Shown one piece after another: positions 15,462 through 24,818 of a stretch of DNA of 64,000 nucleotides (position 1 is the first letter of the stretch; each line of letters starts with the position of its first letter). The stretch comes from Flavobacterium poyangense. GTDB lineage: Bacteria > Bacteroidota > Bacteroidia > Flavobacteriales > Flavobacteriaceae. The stretch covers positions 1,091,113-1,155,112 of the forward strand of contig NZ_JAALLN010000001.1 in NCBI RefSeq assembly GCF_011751075.1, read 5' to 3'. The notes under the pieces are model-generated. The model searched no databases and was not told the origin of the DNA. It worked only from the letters and a program-made list of their open reading frames with translations. The position numbers and the translations under genes were made by a program.

Positions 15462-17006
15462 TTATTGTGGATATCCTGTATTCTGAACCATTTTAGTGTT
15501 ATTAAATTCACTATATGGAATCGGGAAAGCTTCATTTTTATTGGCCTGAAATCCTTTAAAAGCAAGTTTTGCAGCTGCTTCTCCGGTTCGTACCAAATCA
15601 AACCAACGGTGGCCTTCACCTGCAAGTTCTAATCTTCTTTCGGCCAAAATAGCAGGAATAGAAACAGGTACAACGGTTACTCCGGCTCTTAATCTCACCG
15701 CATCTAAAAGTGCCTGAGCTCTTGCCCCTGTTCCTCCCAAAGCCTCAGCTTCTAACAAATAAGTATCTGCTAAACGAATAACATAAGCATTTACACCAAA
15801 ATTCAGGAAAGGGTTAGAGGCTTTAATATCGTCATTCACTACTGCATATTTAATAAAATGGTATCCGGTCTCCTGGTAACTGTCGTCATATTTTATAAGA
15901 CCGTTTACGTCAGCATTATCCACTCCTCTTGCAGCAGCGGCATCAAAAATAGTAGAGGCATAACGAGGATCGCCCTTTAAAGCTGCTTGTAACTCTTTAG
16001 TCACAACCATAAAGCCCCAACCGTTAATATAATCCGGCAAACCTGCATCTATACCTAACTTTTTTCTGGCGTAACCACGCATACCACTTAACTGAGCCAC
16101 AAGATTTCCTTCATCATCACCTCTTTCAAAATTATTCCAGTCTGCATTCGATTTATCTGAATAACTAATTTCTAAGATAGACTCTGAATTAAATTTGTTT
16201 CCGTGATTCCATAAGTCCGAAAAACGATCCAATAATTTATAGCCGTACATACTACTGGTTCCTAAAGTAGGCCCGTTTACTTTGGCTAATTGTGCCGCAG
16301 CTTCCGCTTTTTTGTTATCGTATAAGTATACTTTTCCTAAAAGTGCTACAGCAGCTCCCTGCCCCAATCTTCCGGATTCATTAGAAGGTATTCTTAATGG
16401 TAGATCTCCTATTGCCTCATTCAAATCTTTTTCGATTTGAGCATAAACCTCTTGTGGTTTAGCCTGCAAAACGTTAGGAATTTCTTCTTTGGTTAAGGGT
16501 GCCAAAATCAAAGGAACGTTTTTAAACATTCTGACAAGGTCGAAGTAATAGTAAGCACGTAAGGTTTTTACTTCTGCCATATATCGTGCCTTCAGAGCCG
16601 GGTCCATAGGAATCCCGGGAAGTTTCTGCACCATAATATTACATCTCGCAACTCCTTTGTAATAATCTGCCCAGATCGCAGGCGGAATATTTGCCGGGCT
16701 TATCGAATAGTTCGAAGCTACCTGAAGTCCCGGTTGATCGGTTACACCACCTCCACCTGCATAAAAATCATCAGAAGCAGAATTTAAAAATAATAACTGC
16801 CCATTTTCCATTGCTCCGGCAAATTTCCCTAATTTGTCATAGGCCGCAACAAGTCCTGAATAAGCGTCTTTTTCGTTTCGGTAAAAATTAGTTTCATACA
16901 CTACTCCATCTCCTTTTACCCCTAATTTTTCATCGGTATCACATGCTCCAAGGGTAAGTAACACCCCAAAAACAATTAGCGACTGTTTAAAATATATAAG
17001 TTTCAT
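15462..17006 (-). CDS. susD: SusD/RagB family outer-membrane glycan-binding lipoprotein
   Basis: A 514-residue lipoprotein with signal peptide and lipobox LGAC (Cys22). It has the alpha-helical TPR-rich SusD fold: ADYYKGVARCNIMVQKLPG, the LRAYYYFDLVRMFKNVPL segment conserved in SusD proteins, and the C-terminal AERRLELAGEGHRWFDLVRTG block. SusD sits as a lid on the SusC pore on the cell surface and captures oligosaccharides. The gene is 20 bp downstream of susC, as usual for this pair. Binding specificity cannot be read from sequence. The 202-bp gap to the GH30 gene holds no recognised element. Confidence 0.95.
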   Translation of the reverse strand: MKLIYFKQSLIVFGVLLTLGACDTDEKLGVKGDGVVYETNFYRNEKDAYSGLVAAYDKLGKFAGAMENGQLLFLNSASDDFYAGGGGVTDQPGLQVASNYSISPANIPPAIWADYYKGVARCNIMVQKLPGIPMDPALKARYMAEVKTLRAYYYFDLVRMFKNVPLILAPLTKEEIPNVLQAKPQEVYAQIEKDLNEAIGDLPLRIPSNESGRLGQGAAVALLGKVYLYDNKKAEAAAQLAKVNGPTLGTSSMYGYKLLDRFSDLWNHGNKFNSESILEISYSDKSNADWNNFERGDDEGNLVAQLSGMRGYARKKLGIDAGLPDYINGWGFMVVTKELQAALKGDPRYASTIFDAAAARGVDNADVNGLIKYDDSYQETGYHFIKYAVVNDDIKASNPFLNFGVNAYVIRLADTYLLEAEALGGTGARAQALLDAVRLRAGVTVVPVSIPAILAERRLELAGEGHRWFDLVRTGEAAAKLAFKGFQANKNEAFPIPYSEFNNTKMVQNTGYPQ

Positions 17007-17026
17007 AATTCTTTATTTTTTTAAAA

Positions 17027-20000
17027 TTAAAATTGCAAATTAACTCCCAACATATACGATTTTGCCTGAGGATAATACCCTCTGTCAACCCCTTGTACAT
17101 TGTTCAATCCGGCTGTAGTAGGTCCTCCAATTTCAGGATCATAACCGGTATATTTTGTTATGGTCCATAAATTTTCTCCTGTTACATACAATCTTACTTT
17201 TTGCAATGAAATACTTTCTATCCACTCTTTTGGAAATGAATACCCAAATTGAATGGTTTTAAATCTAAAGAAATCTCCCTTTTGTAAATGAAAATCAGAT
17301 GGATTACTAAAGTTTTTATTATCGTCTTGTGTCGTAACTCTTGGATAACTGTTTGTTGATCCCGGCCCTGTCCAACGACCTAAAACGTCTGTCTGATAAT
17401 TGGCATTGGTGATATCAAGTCTTCTTAATCCCTGATAAATCATGTTTCCACCTGCCCCCTGACCAAAAACTAACAGATCAAATCCTTTGTAGTCTAAATT
17501 CAAAGTAAAGCCATAGGTGAATTTAGGTAATGAAGTTCCGAGGAAAGTTCTGTCACTGGCAGAAATAACTCCGTCACCATCTAAGTCCTGCCAACGGAAA
17601 TCTCCCGGTTTAGCATTGGGCTGAATTACTTTTCCTGCCGCATTTTTATAAGAATCAATGTCTGCCTGCGTTTGGAAAATACCATTTGTTTTAAATCCGT
17701 AGAAAGAGTTGTAAGCTTGTCCTACTTGTGTTCTGTTTATTTCGTAAGAAGTAGACTGTACCGTTTCGTCTCCCACTATAAAATTAACTCCCTTATCGAT
17801 ATAGGTAATTTCATTTTTGATGTAAGAGAAGTTTCCATTAACTGAAAGGTTTAGAGCTCCAATTCTTTTGCGGTATCCCAATTCAATATCAATACCTCTA
17901 TTTTCCATATCCGCTAAATTAGCATAGGTATCGCCTGTTGCTCCCACATATCCCGGAATCGGCACTTTCATTAAAATACCTTCTGTCTTTTTGTTGAATA
18001 AGTCTACACTTAAATTAAAATCATGTAAAAGTGTCGTTTCAAAACCAATATTAAGTTGTTTGGTCTCTTCCCATTTTAAATCAGGATTCGGAATTGCATT
18101 TGGACTTTGCCCGGTGCCGATTTGTCCGCCAATCGTATAATTTCTTTGAATTCCAACCGTTGAAATATATAAGAAATCAGGAGAAGAATCATTACCGGTT
18201 ACCCCGTAACCTCCTCTGATTTTTAAAGTATTGACTACATTATTCTCTGTCCAGAAACCTTCTTTAGAAGGCACCCATCCTAAAGATACAGAAGGAAAAG
18301 TTCCGTATTTATGATTGGGTCCAAAACGGGTAGAACCATCACGACGAAGAATTCCTGTAAAAATATATTTCTCTTTATAATCATAGTTTAGTCTTGAGAA
18401 CAAAGACTCCACTCTGTGCTCCATCGCTTTGCCATTGTACGCATTTGCCAGTTTGTCCGCAATTGGGATATCAACATTAAAAGAAGCTTCATCAAAAATA
18501 GTTGCCGGAACACCCTGATACGTGATATCATTACCCGATGTAATATTATCTACATAAGTTCCTTTTCCAAGTAAAATACCAAAATGGTGATTGCCAATTT
18601 TTTTGTCATAATTTAAAGTGTTCTCCCAATTCCAGCTAAAACTTTTCTGATACGATCTGAAAAGTTGATTTTTATCTTTTCTGGTAGCATTATTCAGATA
18701 ATACACCGGAGTAAAACTTTCTGAACCAAAATACGCTAATTTACCTCCAGCAGTAGATTTAAATTTTAAACCCGGTAAAAGCTCCGCTTCTATAAAAATA
18801 TTTCCAACAAAATTATCTCCGAAATTATTATTTCCTAACCTTGTTTGGGTATAGGCTAACGGATTAGAAGTTTCCTGAGTGACATAACTCGAAATCCCAT
18901 AGTAGTTACCATTGGCATCTCTAAGCGCATTGGCATTAGCATATTCTCCGGTTGCATTTCCCGGAGCCACCAATACCGGTGTTAAAGGATCCAAGTTAAT
19001 AGCCGATGATAAAGGCCCTCCAAACTCGTCGTTAGTATTACCAACTCCAAGGGTCGTTTCATTAGAATAACCAAGGGTTTGCCCCAGTTTAATGTATTTT
19101 CCCAGTTTGTGGTTGGAGTTTAAACGGATGTTTTTTCTGTTATAGTTAGAAATGTCAGTTGTTACAATTCCTTCCTGATCTGTTAAGCCAAAAGACATAT
19201 AAAAAGTTGAGATATCATTACCCCCACTAAAACTTAACTCATGAGAGTAACGCTGCGCATGGTTATTAAAAATTACATCCTGCCAGTTTGTACCATTCCC
19301 AATGCCTGCCGGAACAGTAAATCTGTTTGGCGTTTTACCATTTACGTTCGCTTCATTCTGGATTGTCACATATTGCTGAGCATCTAATAAATCTAATTTT
19401 TTTGCCGCTTGAGAAGTTCCTGCAAAACCGGTATAATTTACCGATATTTTACCTGCCTTTCCTTTCTTTGTCGTTACCAAAATAACTCCGGCAGCAGCAC
19501 GAGAACCGTAAATGGCACCGGAAGCACCATCTTTTAAGACTTCGATAGATTCTATATCAGATTGATTTAAATAACCTATTCCGCCATTATCAATGATTAC
19601 ACCATCCACTACCCACAAAGGATCGTTGTTGTTCAAAGTAGTAAAACCACGTATACGGATCGTAGAAGCTGATCCGGGTTGTCCCGCATTTGCCGCAATA
19701 GAAACTCCCGAAACTCTTCCTTGTAATGCTTGTTCTACCCTTGTGATAGGAAGATTTTCCAGATCTTTTGCTTTAACACTCGAAATAGAACCTGTTACTA
19801 CGCTTTTCTTTTGTGTACCATATCCTACTACAACAACTTCATTTAAGTTTTGTGACTCAGGTTGTAATTTAATTTCAATTTTATTTCTTCCATTAACAGC
19901 TTCCTGTACTGTCATATAACCTACAAAACTAATTGTCAGAATACCATTTGAAGGAACACTCATTTGAAATTTACCATCAAAATCAGAGGCGGTTGCTTTG

Positions 20001-20149
20001 GTTGTGCCTTTGAGTAAGATTGTTGCTCCCGGGACGGGTAAGCCACTTTCATCGTTTATTACTCCATTTACCGTCACCTCTTGTGCCATTGTGATAACGG
20101 AGAACAATAACGATGAAATACAAAAAATAAGTAATTTTGTTAATTTCAT
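17027..20149 (-). CDS. susC: SusC/RagA family TonB-linked outer-membrane transporter
   Basis: A 1040-residue outer-membrane protein with a signal peptide (ending TMAQ, about residue 22). An N-terminal carboxypeptidase-regulatory-like domain (VNGVINDESGLPVPGATILLKG) is followed by a TonB box region with EVVVVGYGTQKK, a plug domain (VSGVSIAANAGQPGS, IRIRGFTTLNNNDPLWVVDG) and a 22-strand type barrel ending in the outer-membrane signature ...LGVNLQF. It imports oligosaccharides across the outer membrane using TonB energy together with the SusD partner. It is the promoter-proximal gene of the locus, read divergently from the regulator at 20494. Confidence 0.96.
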   Translation of the reverse strand: MKLTKLLIFCISSLLFSVITMAQEVTVNGVINDESGLPVPGATILLKGTTKATASDFDGKFQMSVPSNGILTISFVGYMTVQEAVNGRNKIEIKLQPESQNLNEVVVVGYGTQKKSVVTGSISSVKAKDLENLPITRVEQALQGRVSGVSIAANAGQPGSASTIRIRGFTTLNNNDPLWVVDGVIIDNGGIGYLNQSDIESIEVLKDGASGAIYGSRAAAGVILVTTKKGKAGKISVNYTGFAGTSQAAKKLDLLDAQQYVTIQNEANVNGKTPNRFTVPAGIGNGTNWQDVIFNNHAQRYSHELSFSGGNDISTFYMSFGLTDQEGIVTTDISNYNRKNIRLNSNHKLGKYIKLGQTLGYSNETTLGVGNTNDEFGGPLSSAINLDPLTPVLVAPGNATGEYANANALRDANGNYYGISSYVTQETSNPLAYTQTRLGNNNFGDNFVGNIFIEAELLPGLKFKSTAGGKLAYFGSESFTPVYYLNNATRKDKNQLFRSYQKSFSWNWENTLNYDKKIGNHHFGILLGKGTYVDNITSGNDITYQGVPATIFDEASFNVDIPIADKLANAYNGKAMEHRVESLFSRLNYDYKEKYIFTGILRRDGSTRFGPNHKYGTFPSVSLGWVPSKEGFWTENNVVNTLKIRGGYGVTGNDSSPDFLYISTVGIQRNYTIGGQIGTGQSPNAIPNPDLKWEETKQLNIGFETTLLHDFNLSVDLFNKKTEGILMKVPIPGYVGATGDTYANLADMENRGIDIELGYRKRIGALNLSVNGNFSYIKNEITYIDKGVNFIVGDETVQSTSYEINRTQVGQAYNSFYGFKTNGIFQTQADIDSYKNAAGKVIQPNAKPGDFRWQDLDGDGVISASDRTFLGTSLPKFTYGFTLNLDYKGFDLLVFGQGAGGNMIYQGLRRLDITNANYQTDVLGRWTGPGSTNSYPRVTTQDDNKNFSNPSDFHLQKGDFFRFKTIQFGYSFPKEWIESISLQKVRLYVTGENLWTITKYTGYDPEIGGPTTAGLNNVQGVDRGYYPQAKSYMLGVNLQF

Positions 20150-20231
20150 TTTTCTAAAAATTTTGGTTAATTAATTAGTAATTTGATGCAATAATAAATT
20201 TAAATTTCTACTATTTGCATTTTATATTCCC

Positions 20232-20281
20232 TACAAAAACACATCAAAGGATAAATTAATACGTTACAAAAACACATCAAA
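20232..20281 (-). promoter_or_regulatory. Two perfect 17-bp direct repeats upstream of susC
   Basis: TACAAAAACACATCAAA occurs at 20232-20248 and again, identically, at 20265-20281, a start-to-start distance of 33 bp (about three helical turns). On the susC strand the unit reads TTTGATGTGTTTTTGTA, 83-132 bp ahead of the susC start. Same-face tandem sites suit a dimeric activator; the HTH regulator encoded at 20494 is the obvious candidate. The rest of the 344-bp gap (20150-20493) is very AT-rich, and I could not place a convincing -7 box; TATTATTG on the - strand near 20194-20201 is one mismatch away. Confidence 0.55.
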
Positions 20282-20493
20282 TTATTTTTAAACAACTGAT
20301 AACCAATATTTTAAAATATTTTTTATATTGTTATAGAATTGTTAACTATTTAAAATAAACACTACATTTACTTTAAATCAATTATTTTCATTTTTATTAA
20401 AAAATTAACCAAAAAACGATACAATCACAATTACTATAATCAGAAAAAAAGCCGATTATAAAACATTACTTCTAAAAATACCGTTTTTAAATT

Positions 20494-23373
20494 ATGAAAT
20501 TCATAAACACCTATATTCCAGTTTTTATCCTTTTCATCCTGCCTTTTACTCTCTTTTCACAAGTAAAAAACATCGGATTGCCGGCAATTAAAAATTATAA
20601 ACGTTCTGAGTATAAAGGAGGCACTCAAAACTGGAATATTGATCAGGATAAAAACGGCAACGTCTACTTTGCAAACAATAGTGGATTGCTTCAATTTGAC
20701 GGTTCTACCTGGAACAAATATTCACTCCCAAACAATACCGCGATCCGAAGTTTAAAAATAGATCCGTCAGGAAAAATTTATGTTGGAGGAAATAATGAAT
20801 TTGGCTTTTTTAAAAATGATTCGAAAGGCAAATTAAAGTACCACTCCTTATCCAATTTAATCAGTAAAAAGGACAGCAGAAATATCAATTTAATCTGGCG
20901 CATTCACCTCTATAGAGATGAGGTGGTGTTTCAATCTTTCACCAAGGTATTTTTTTATAAAAACAATAAGTTGCGTGTTGTAAATGCCCCTAACAGATTT
21001 CAATTTTCTTTTCTTGTAAAGAATCATCTGTATTTTCAGGACAAAGTATTAGGTATTTTAGAATACCAAAATCATAAACTGGTTCCCTTAAAAGGTACCA
21101 CTGCATTAAACGACAAAGAGATATGGGCGATGTTTCCCCTACCCAATAACAAAATGCTTCTTGCCACACTGGAAAAGGGGCTTTTTATATATGACTACAA
21201 TAGTGTTACCTCCTGGGAAACAGAAGCCAATACTTTTATCAAAAAAAATACCTCTCTGGGCGGATCCATCATAAAAAACAAGTTTATTGTTCTTAACTCT
21301 GTTCTCAACGGCGCAGTAATCTGTGATTTAAACGGCAAAATAATTCAACACTTAAACAGACAAAAAGGATTACAAAACAATACGGTACTAACCTCCTTCG
21401 TCGACAATAAAAACAACTTGTGGTTAGGTTTAGATAATGGCATTACCTTTGTAAATCAAAATTCGCCCTTTACCTATTTCGACTACAGCTACAATATAGG
21501 TACCGTTTATGCTTCGATAATTTTCAACAAAAATCTATATGTAGCAACAAATCAAGGGCTTTTTTATCATACCTGGACCACGCCTTTCAAAGACGAACCG
21601 TTTAATCGGGTTGAAGGTACAATTGCACAAGCCTGGAACATTCAGGTAATCAACAATACCCTGCTATGCGCAAGCAATAGCGGCGCTTTGGTAATAGATC
21701 AAAATCGGGTTTCAAAAACCTTAGACAGCAGAGGTTATTTTGGTTTTAAGACCATTCCGGGCCACCCGGATTATATGATCGGAGAAAGTTATAATGGCTT
21801 TTCTATATTTAAAAATTCATCCGGTGAAACTCATTTTGTTAATCAGGTAAGTGGATTTGATGAAACCACAAACACTTTCGAAATTGAATTAGACAACAAT
21901 TTTCTGTGGTTAAGAAAAGATTCACATCTCTATCAAATGAAATTATCTGAAGATCTGAAACGATTCGATTACATAAAAAAACACGCTAATGTCTCTTATA
22001 CAAACAAAGGAATCGGGAGTTTACAAACCATCAACAATAAGGTTTATTTTCAAACTAAAAATCACTTTTACCGCTATAGCAATGAACAGGAAGGCTTTTT
22101 TGAAGACAAAAAAATAACAGCGCTGTTTCACGGAATTCCAACTATAAACACCTTAATAGAAGATAGTGATCATAATTTATGGTATTCTTACCATGAGTCC
22201 CTTGGCGTCTTAGTAAAAACAGCAAATGGCAAGTATCACCGAAAAGAAGCTCTGTTTTCAAATTTAACGGGTAATTTGGTAAAGAACTACATCTCTATAA
22301 ACACCATTGACCCGGGCAATATCTTTATTGGCTTAACCGACGGATTAGCACACTATGATTCTAAAATTTCAAACAAATTCATAACGAAACCCAAAGTGTT
22401 TTTCGAAAGCTTTTCTTCCTCAACAGATACGATTATAACGGGCAACCTTAAAAAACCTATAACAGAACTTAGAATCCCCTATAACTCCAACCATGTTAAA
22501 TTTACGTTCTCCTCTCCCACTTACGAAAATCAGGAAAACATAACGTATTCGTATAAACTGGAGCCATTTGAAGACAGCTGGCGCAATTGGTCAACTATTT
22601 CGATCAAAGAATATACAAATCTGAAGGAAGGTAACTATAAAATGCAAATCAAAGCCAAAAACAGTTACGGGGTAGAGTCTGATGTATCGGAAATTAATTT
22701 TAGAATAACACCTCCCTGGTACAGACACTTTTTAGCTTATCTGGCTTACTTCTTACTTATTCTTTCGGCCGTTTACATTATTTCGAATAGAATAAAACTT
22801 AAAATAAGAAGAAACAAATATTATGAAACCATAGAACAAAGAAGATTGTATCTCGAAAAAGAATCTAAGATCCGACACGATCAGCACGAACTGGAGAAAG
22901 AGATCGAAAGGCTAAAAAGTGACAAACTTCAGATAAAAATCCTTGCCAAAGACAAAGAGCTGGTTAGCAATTCTCTTCAGGTAGTCAAGAAAAACAAAGT
23001 TTTAAATGGCATCATCCAGAAAATAAAAGACATAGATACCAATACTTTAGACGATTCAACAAAGTTTGAATTTAATAAATTGCACAAAAGCATTGTCAAA
23101 GAAGTCAACACTGACAAAAGTTGGAAAGACCTCGAGAAACACATTAAAAATGTACACTTTGAGTTTTTGAAAAGACTAAAAGAAAAATACCCCACCATTT
23201 CACCAAGAGAACTGGATTTATCGACCTATTTATTAATGAACATGTCCACCAAGGAGATCGCCGAAATCATGAACATCTCAACGGGAGGTGTAGAACTGGC
23301 CCGATACCGTCTAAGAAAAAAACTGGGACTTAATAAAAAAGAGAACCTGATTGGTTTTTTGATGAGTGTTTAA
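20494..23373 (+). CDS. Membrane-spanning propeller sensor with LuxR-type HTH (locus regulator)
   Basis: A 959-residue one-piece sensor and regulator. It has a signal peptide or anchor (about 1-22), then some 640 residues of periplasmic repeats of the two-component-propeller type (GNVYFANNSGLLQFDGSTW, NLWLGLDNGITF, NLWYSYHESLGVL), a Y_Y_Y beta-sandwich at about 666-745 (YSYKLEPFEDSWRNWS), and one transmembrane segment at about 744-766. A long charged helix, probably a coiled coil, comes next, and a C-terminal LuxR/GerE-like HTH at about 900-959 (SPRELDLSTYLLMNMSTKEIAEIM). There is no kinase domain, so signal transfer must be direct through the membrane. It is divergent from susC and likely senses a released oligosaccharide. 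Confidence 0.88.
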   Translation: MKFINTYIPVFILFILPFTLFSQVKNIGLPAIKNYKRSEYKGGTQNWNIDQDKNGNVYFANNSGLLQFDGSTWNKYSLPNNTAIRSLKIDPSGKIYVGGNNEFGFFKNDSKGKLKYHSLSNLISKKDSRNINLIWRIHLYRDEVVFQSFTKVFFYKNNKLRVVNAPNRFQFSFLVKNHLYFQDKVLGILEYQNHKLVPLKGTTALNDKEIWAMFPLPNNKMLLATLEKGLFIYDYNSVTSWETEANTFIKKNTSLGGSIIKNKFIVLNSVLNGAVICDLNGKIIQHLNRQKGLQNNTVLTSFVDNKNNLWLGLDNGITFVNQNSPFTYFDYSYNIGTVYASIIFNKNLYVATNQGLFYHTWTTPFKDEPFNRVEGTIAQAWNIQVINNTLLCASNSGALVIDQNRVSKTLDSRGYFGFKTIPGHPDYMIGESYNGFSIFKNSSGETHFVNQVSGFDETTNTFEIELDNNFLWLRKDSHLYQMKLSEDLKRFDYIKKHANVSYTNKGIGSLQTINNKVYFQTKNHFYRYSNEQEGFFEDKKITALFHGIPTINTLIEDSDHNLWYSYHESLGVLVKTANGKYHRKEALFSNLTGNLVKNYISINTIDPGNIFIGLTDGLAHYDSKISNKFITKPKVFFESFSSSTDTIITGNLKKPITELRIPYNSNHVKFTFSSPTYENQENITYSYKLEPFEDSWRNWSTISIKEYTNLKEGNYKMQIKAKNSYGVESDVSEINFRITPPWYRHFLAYLAYFLLILSAVYIISNRIKLKIRRNKYYETIEQRRLYLEKESKIRHDQHELEKEIERLKSDKLQIKILAKDKELVSNSLQVVKKNKVLNGIIQKIKDIDTNTLDDSTKFEFNKLHKSIVKEVNTDKSWKDLEKHIKNVHFEFLKRLKEKYPTISPRELDLSTYLLMNMSTKEIAEIMNISTGGVELARYRLRKKLGLNKKENLIGFLMSV

Positions 23374-23377
23374 AAAC

Positions 23378-23407
23378 AAAATGCCATCATTAACTGATGG
23401 CATTTTT
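23378..23407. terminator. Bidirectional rho-independent terminator
   Basis: ATGCCATCA (23381-23389) and TGATGGCAT (23395-23403) form a 9-bp stem around TTAAC, extended by A/T pairs, with A- and T-rich tails on both sides. It lies between the converging regulator gene and murF and can serve both. Confidence 0.85.
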
Positions 23408-23418
23408 GTCTGATTTAT

Positions 23419-24702
23419 TTAAATATAATCCAAAGTACGCTCCAATGCCATTCCTCTGGAACCTTTTATCAAAATGGTATGATCGTCTAATTTAACTGAC
23501 TTTAAATAATCGGCAAAAGCATCAAATGTCTCAAAAAAACGAACATTTTCATTAGCTGTTTTATGCAGGTAAAAAGCCTTTCCAATTAGATAACAAACAG
23601 ATTGATTCTGATCGATTACCGTATCAACAACAATTTTATGTTCCTGCTCGCTTTCGTTTCCAAGTTCAAACATATCCCCTAAAATCATTATTTTGTTCGG
23701 ATTGTCCAATTGTACAAAATTGGCAATTGCCACAGCCATACTACTCGGATTAGCATTGTAAGCATCTAATATAATCTGATTGGATCCTTTTTTTAATAAT
23801 TGCGATCTGTTATTGTCGGGGGTATAAGCCTCAATAGCCGATTTAATTTCACCGTCTGCCACTTTAAAATAAGTACCAATCGCAACTGCCGCATTGATAT
23901 TATTGGCATTGTAAAGTCCAATCAAATTTGAATTGACAACAAATCCATCGTAACTAATCGCTACAAAAGGATTAGCAGTTACCTCCTTAATTTTAATATC
24001 AGCCTGCTCTTTGTTAAGACCAAAAGTAAACGACTGAATTGCTTTAGTTTTCTCTACCTGAATCGGATCTTCGAGGTTTACAAAAGCTGTTTTTTTATTC
24101 TTAGAAAGATAATCATACATCTCGCTTTTGCCTTGTATCACACCTTCAACTCCGCCAAAACCTTCTAAATGAGCTTTTCCAAAATTGGTAATATAACCAT
24201 AATCCGGTTGTGCGATTTCGCATAAAAAGGCAATTTCTTTTTTATGATTCGCTCCCATTTCAACAATCCCAAGCTCGGTTTCCTTTGTAAAAGACAAAAG
24301 CGTTAACGGAACCCCAATATGATTGTTCAGGTTTCCAATCGTAGCTTTCGTTTTGAATTTTTTAGACAAAACTACATTAATAAGCTCTTTTGTTGTCGTT
24401 TTACCATTACTGCCCGTTAAAGCAACCACCGGTAAACCTAAATAGGTACGGTGAAATTTTGCTAATTCCTGTAAGGTTTCCAAGCTATTCTCTACCAATA
24501 CCGTTCTTTCGTCGATAAAGTAAGAAGCATTGTCAATAACAACAAATAAAGCTCCCAAATCAAGCGCTTGCTGTGCAAAAGTATTGGCATCAAAATTCTC
24601 TCCTTTGATGGCAAAAAACATAGAATTTGCCTCAATTTTTCTTGTATCAATTGAAACAGACTTACATTGTAAAAACAAATTATGAATGTCCTGAATATTC
24701 AT
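23419..24702 (-). CDS. murF: UDP-N-acetylmuramoyl-tripeptide--D-alanyl-D-alanine ligase
   Basis: A 427-residue cytoplasmic Mur ligase that adds D-Ala-D-Ala to the UDP-MurNAc-tripeptide, the last soluble step of peptidoglycan precursor synthesis. The N-terminal domain binds UDP (DTRKIEANSMFFAIKGENFDAN). The ATP P-loop is VALTGSNGKTTTKE at about residues 95-108. NHIGVPLTLL and GIVEMGANHKKEI are diagnostic of MurF, and the C-terminal domain contains LDAYNANPSSM. The length is slightly short for the family, as in other Bacteroidota. A hairpin with a U-tract separates it from the upstream gldJ gene, so it may have its own promoter. Confidence 0.95.
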   Translation of the reverse strand: MNIQDIHNLFLQCKSVSIDTRKIEANSMFFAIKGENFDANTFAQQALDLGALFVVIDNASYFIDERTVLVENSLETLQELAKFHRTYLGLPVVALTGSNGKTTTKELINVVLSKKFKTKATIGNLNNHIGVPLTLLSFTKETELGIVEMGANHKKEIAFLCEIAQPDYGYITNFGKAHLEGFGGVEGVIQGKSEMYDYLSKNKKTAFVNLEDPIQVEKTKAIQSFTFGLNKEQADIKIKEVTANPFVAISYDGFVVNSNLIGLYNANNINAAVAIGTYFKVADGEIKSAIEAYTPDNNRSQLLKKGSNQIILDAYNANPSSMAVAIANFVQLDNPNKIMILGDMFELGNESEQEHKIVVDTVIDQNQSVCYLIGKAFYLHKTANENVRFFETFDAFADYLKSVKLDDHTILIKGSRGMALERTLDYI

Positions 24703-24747
24703 TTATAAAATTTTAATGATCATAAAAATAGACAAAAAAACATAAAA

Positions 24748-24804
24748 AAATTCCAAATTCCATACTGAAAGATTCAGCTTTTGGAATTTGGAACTTTTTA
24801 TATT
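24748..24804 (-). terminator. Rho-independent terminator after gldJ
   Basis: On the - strand, AAGTTCCAAATTCCAAAAG pairs with the following TGGAATTTGGAATTTTTTT (24748-24763), with an inner TGAA/TTCA pair, and ends in a run of T. It stands between gldJ and murF. Confidence 0.7.
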
Positions 24805-24818
24805 GAAATTTCTAAAAC

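Noticed and set aside
15389-15625. Minus-strand 78-residue frame over the end of susD
   Set aside because: It is out of frame with susD, which is complete and conserved; a shadow.
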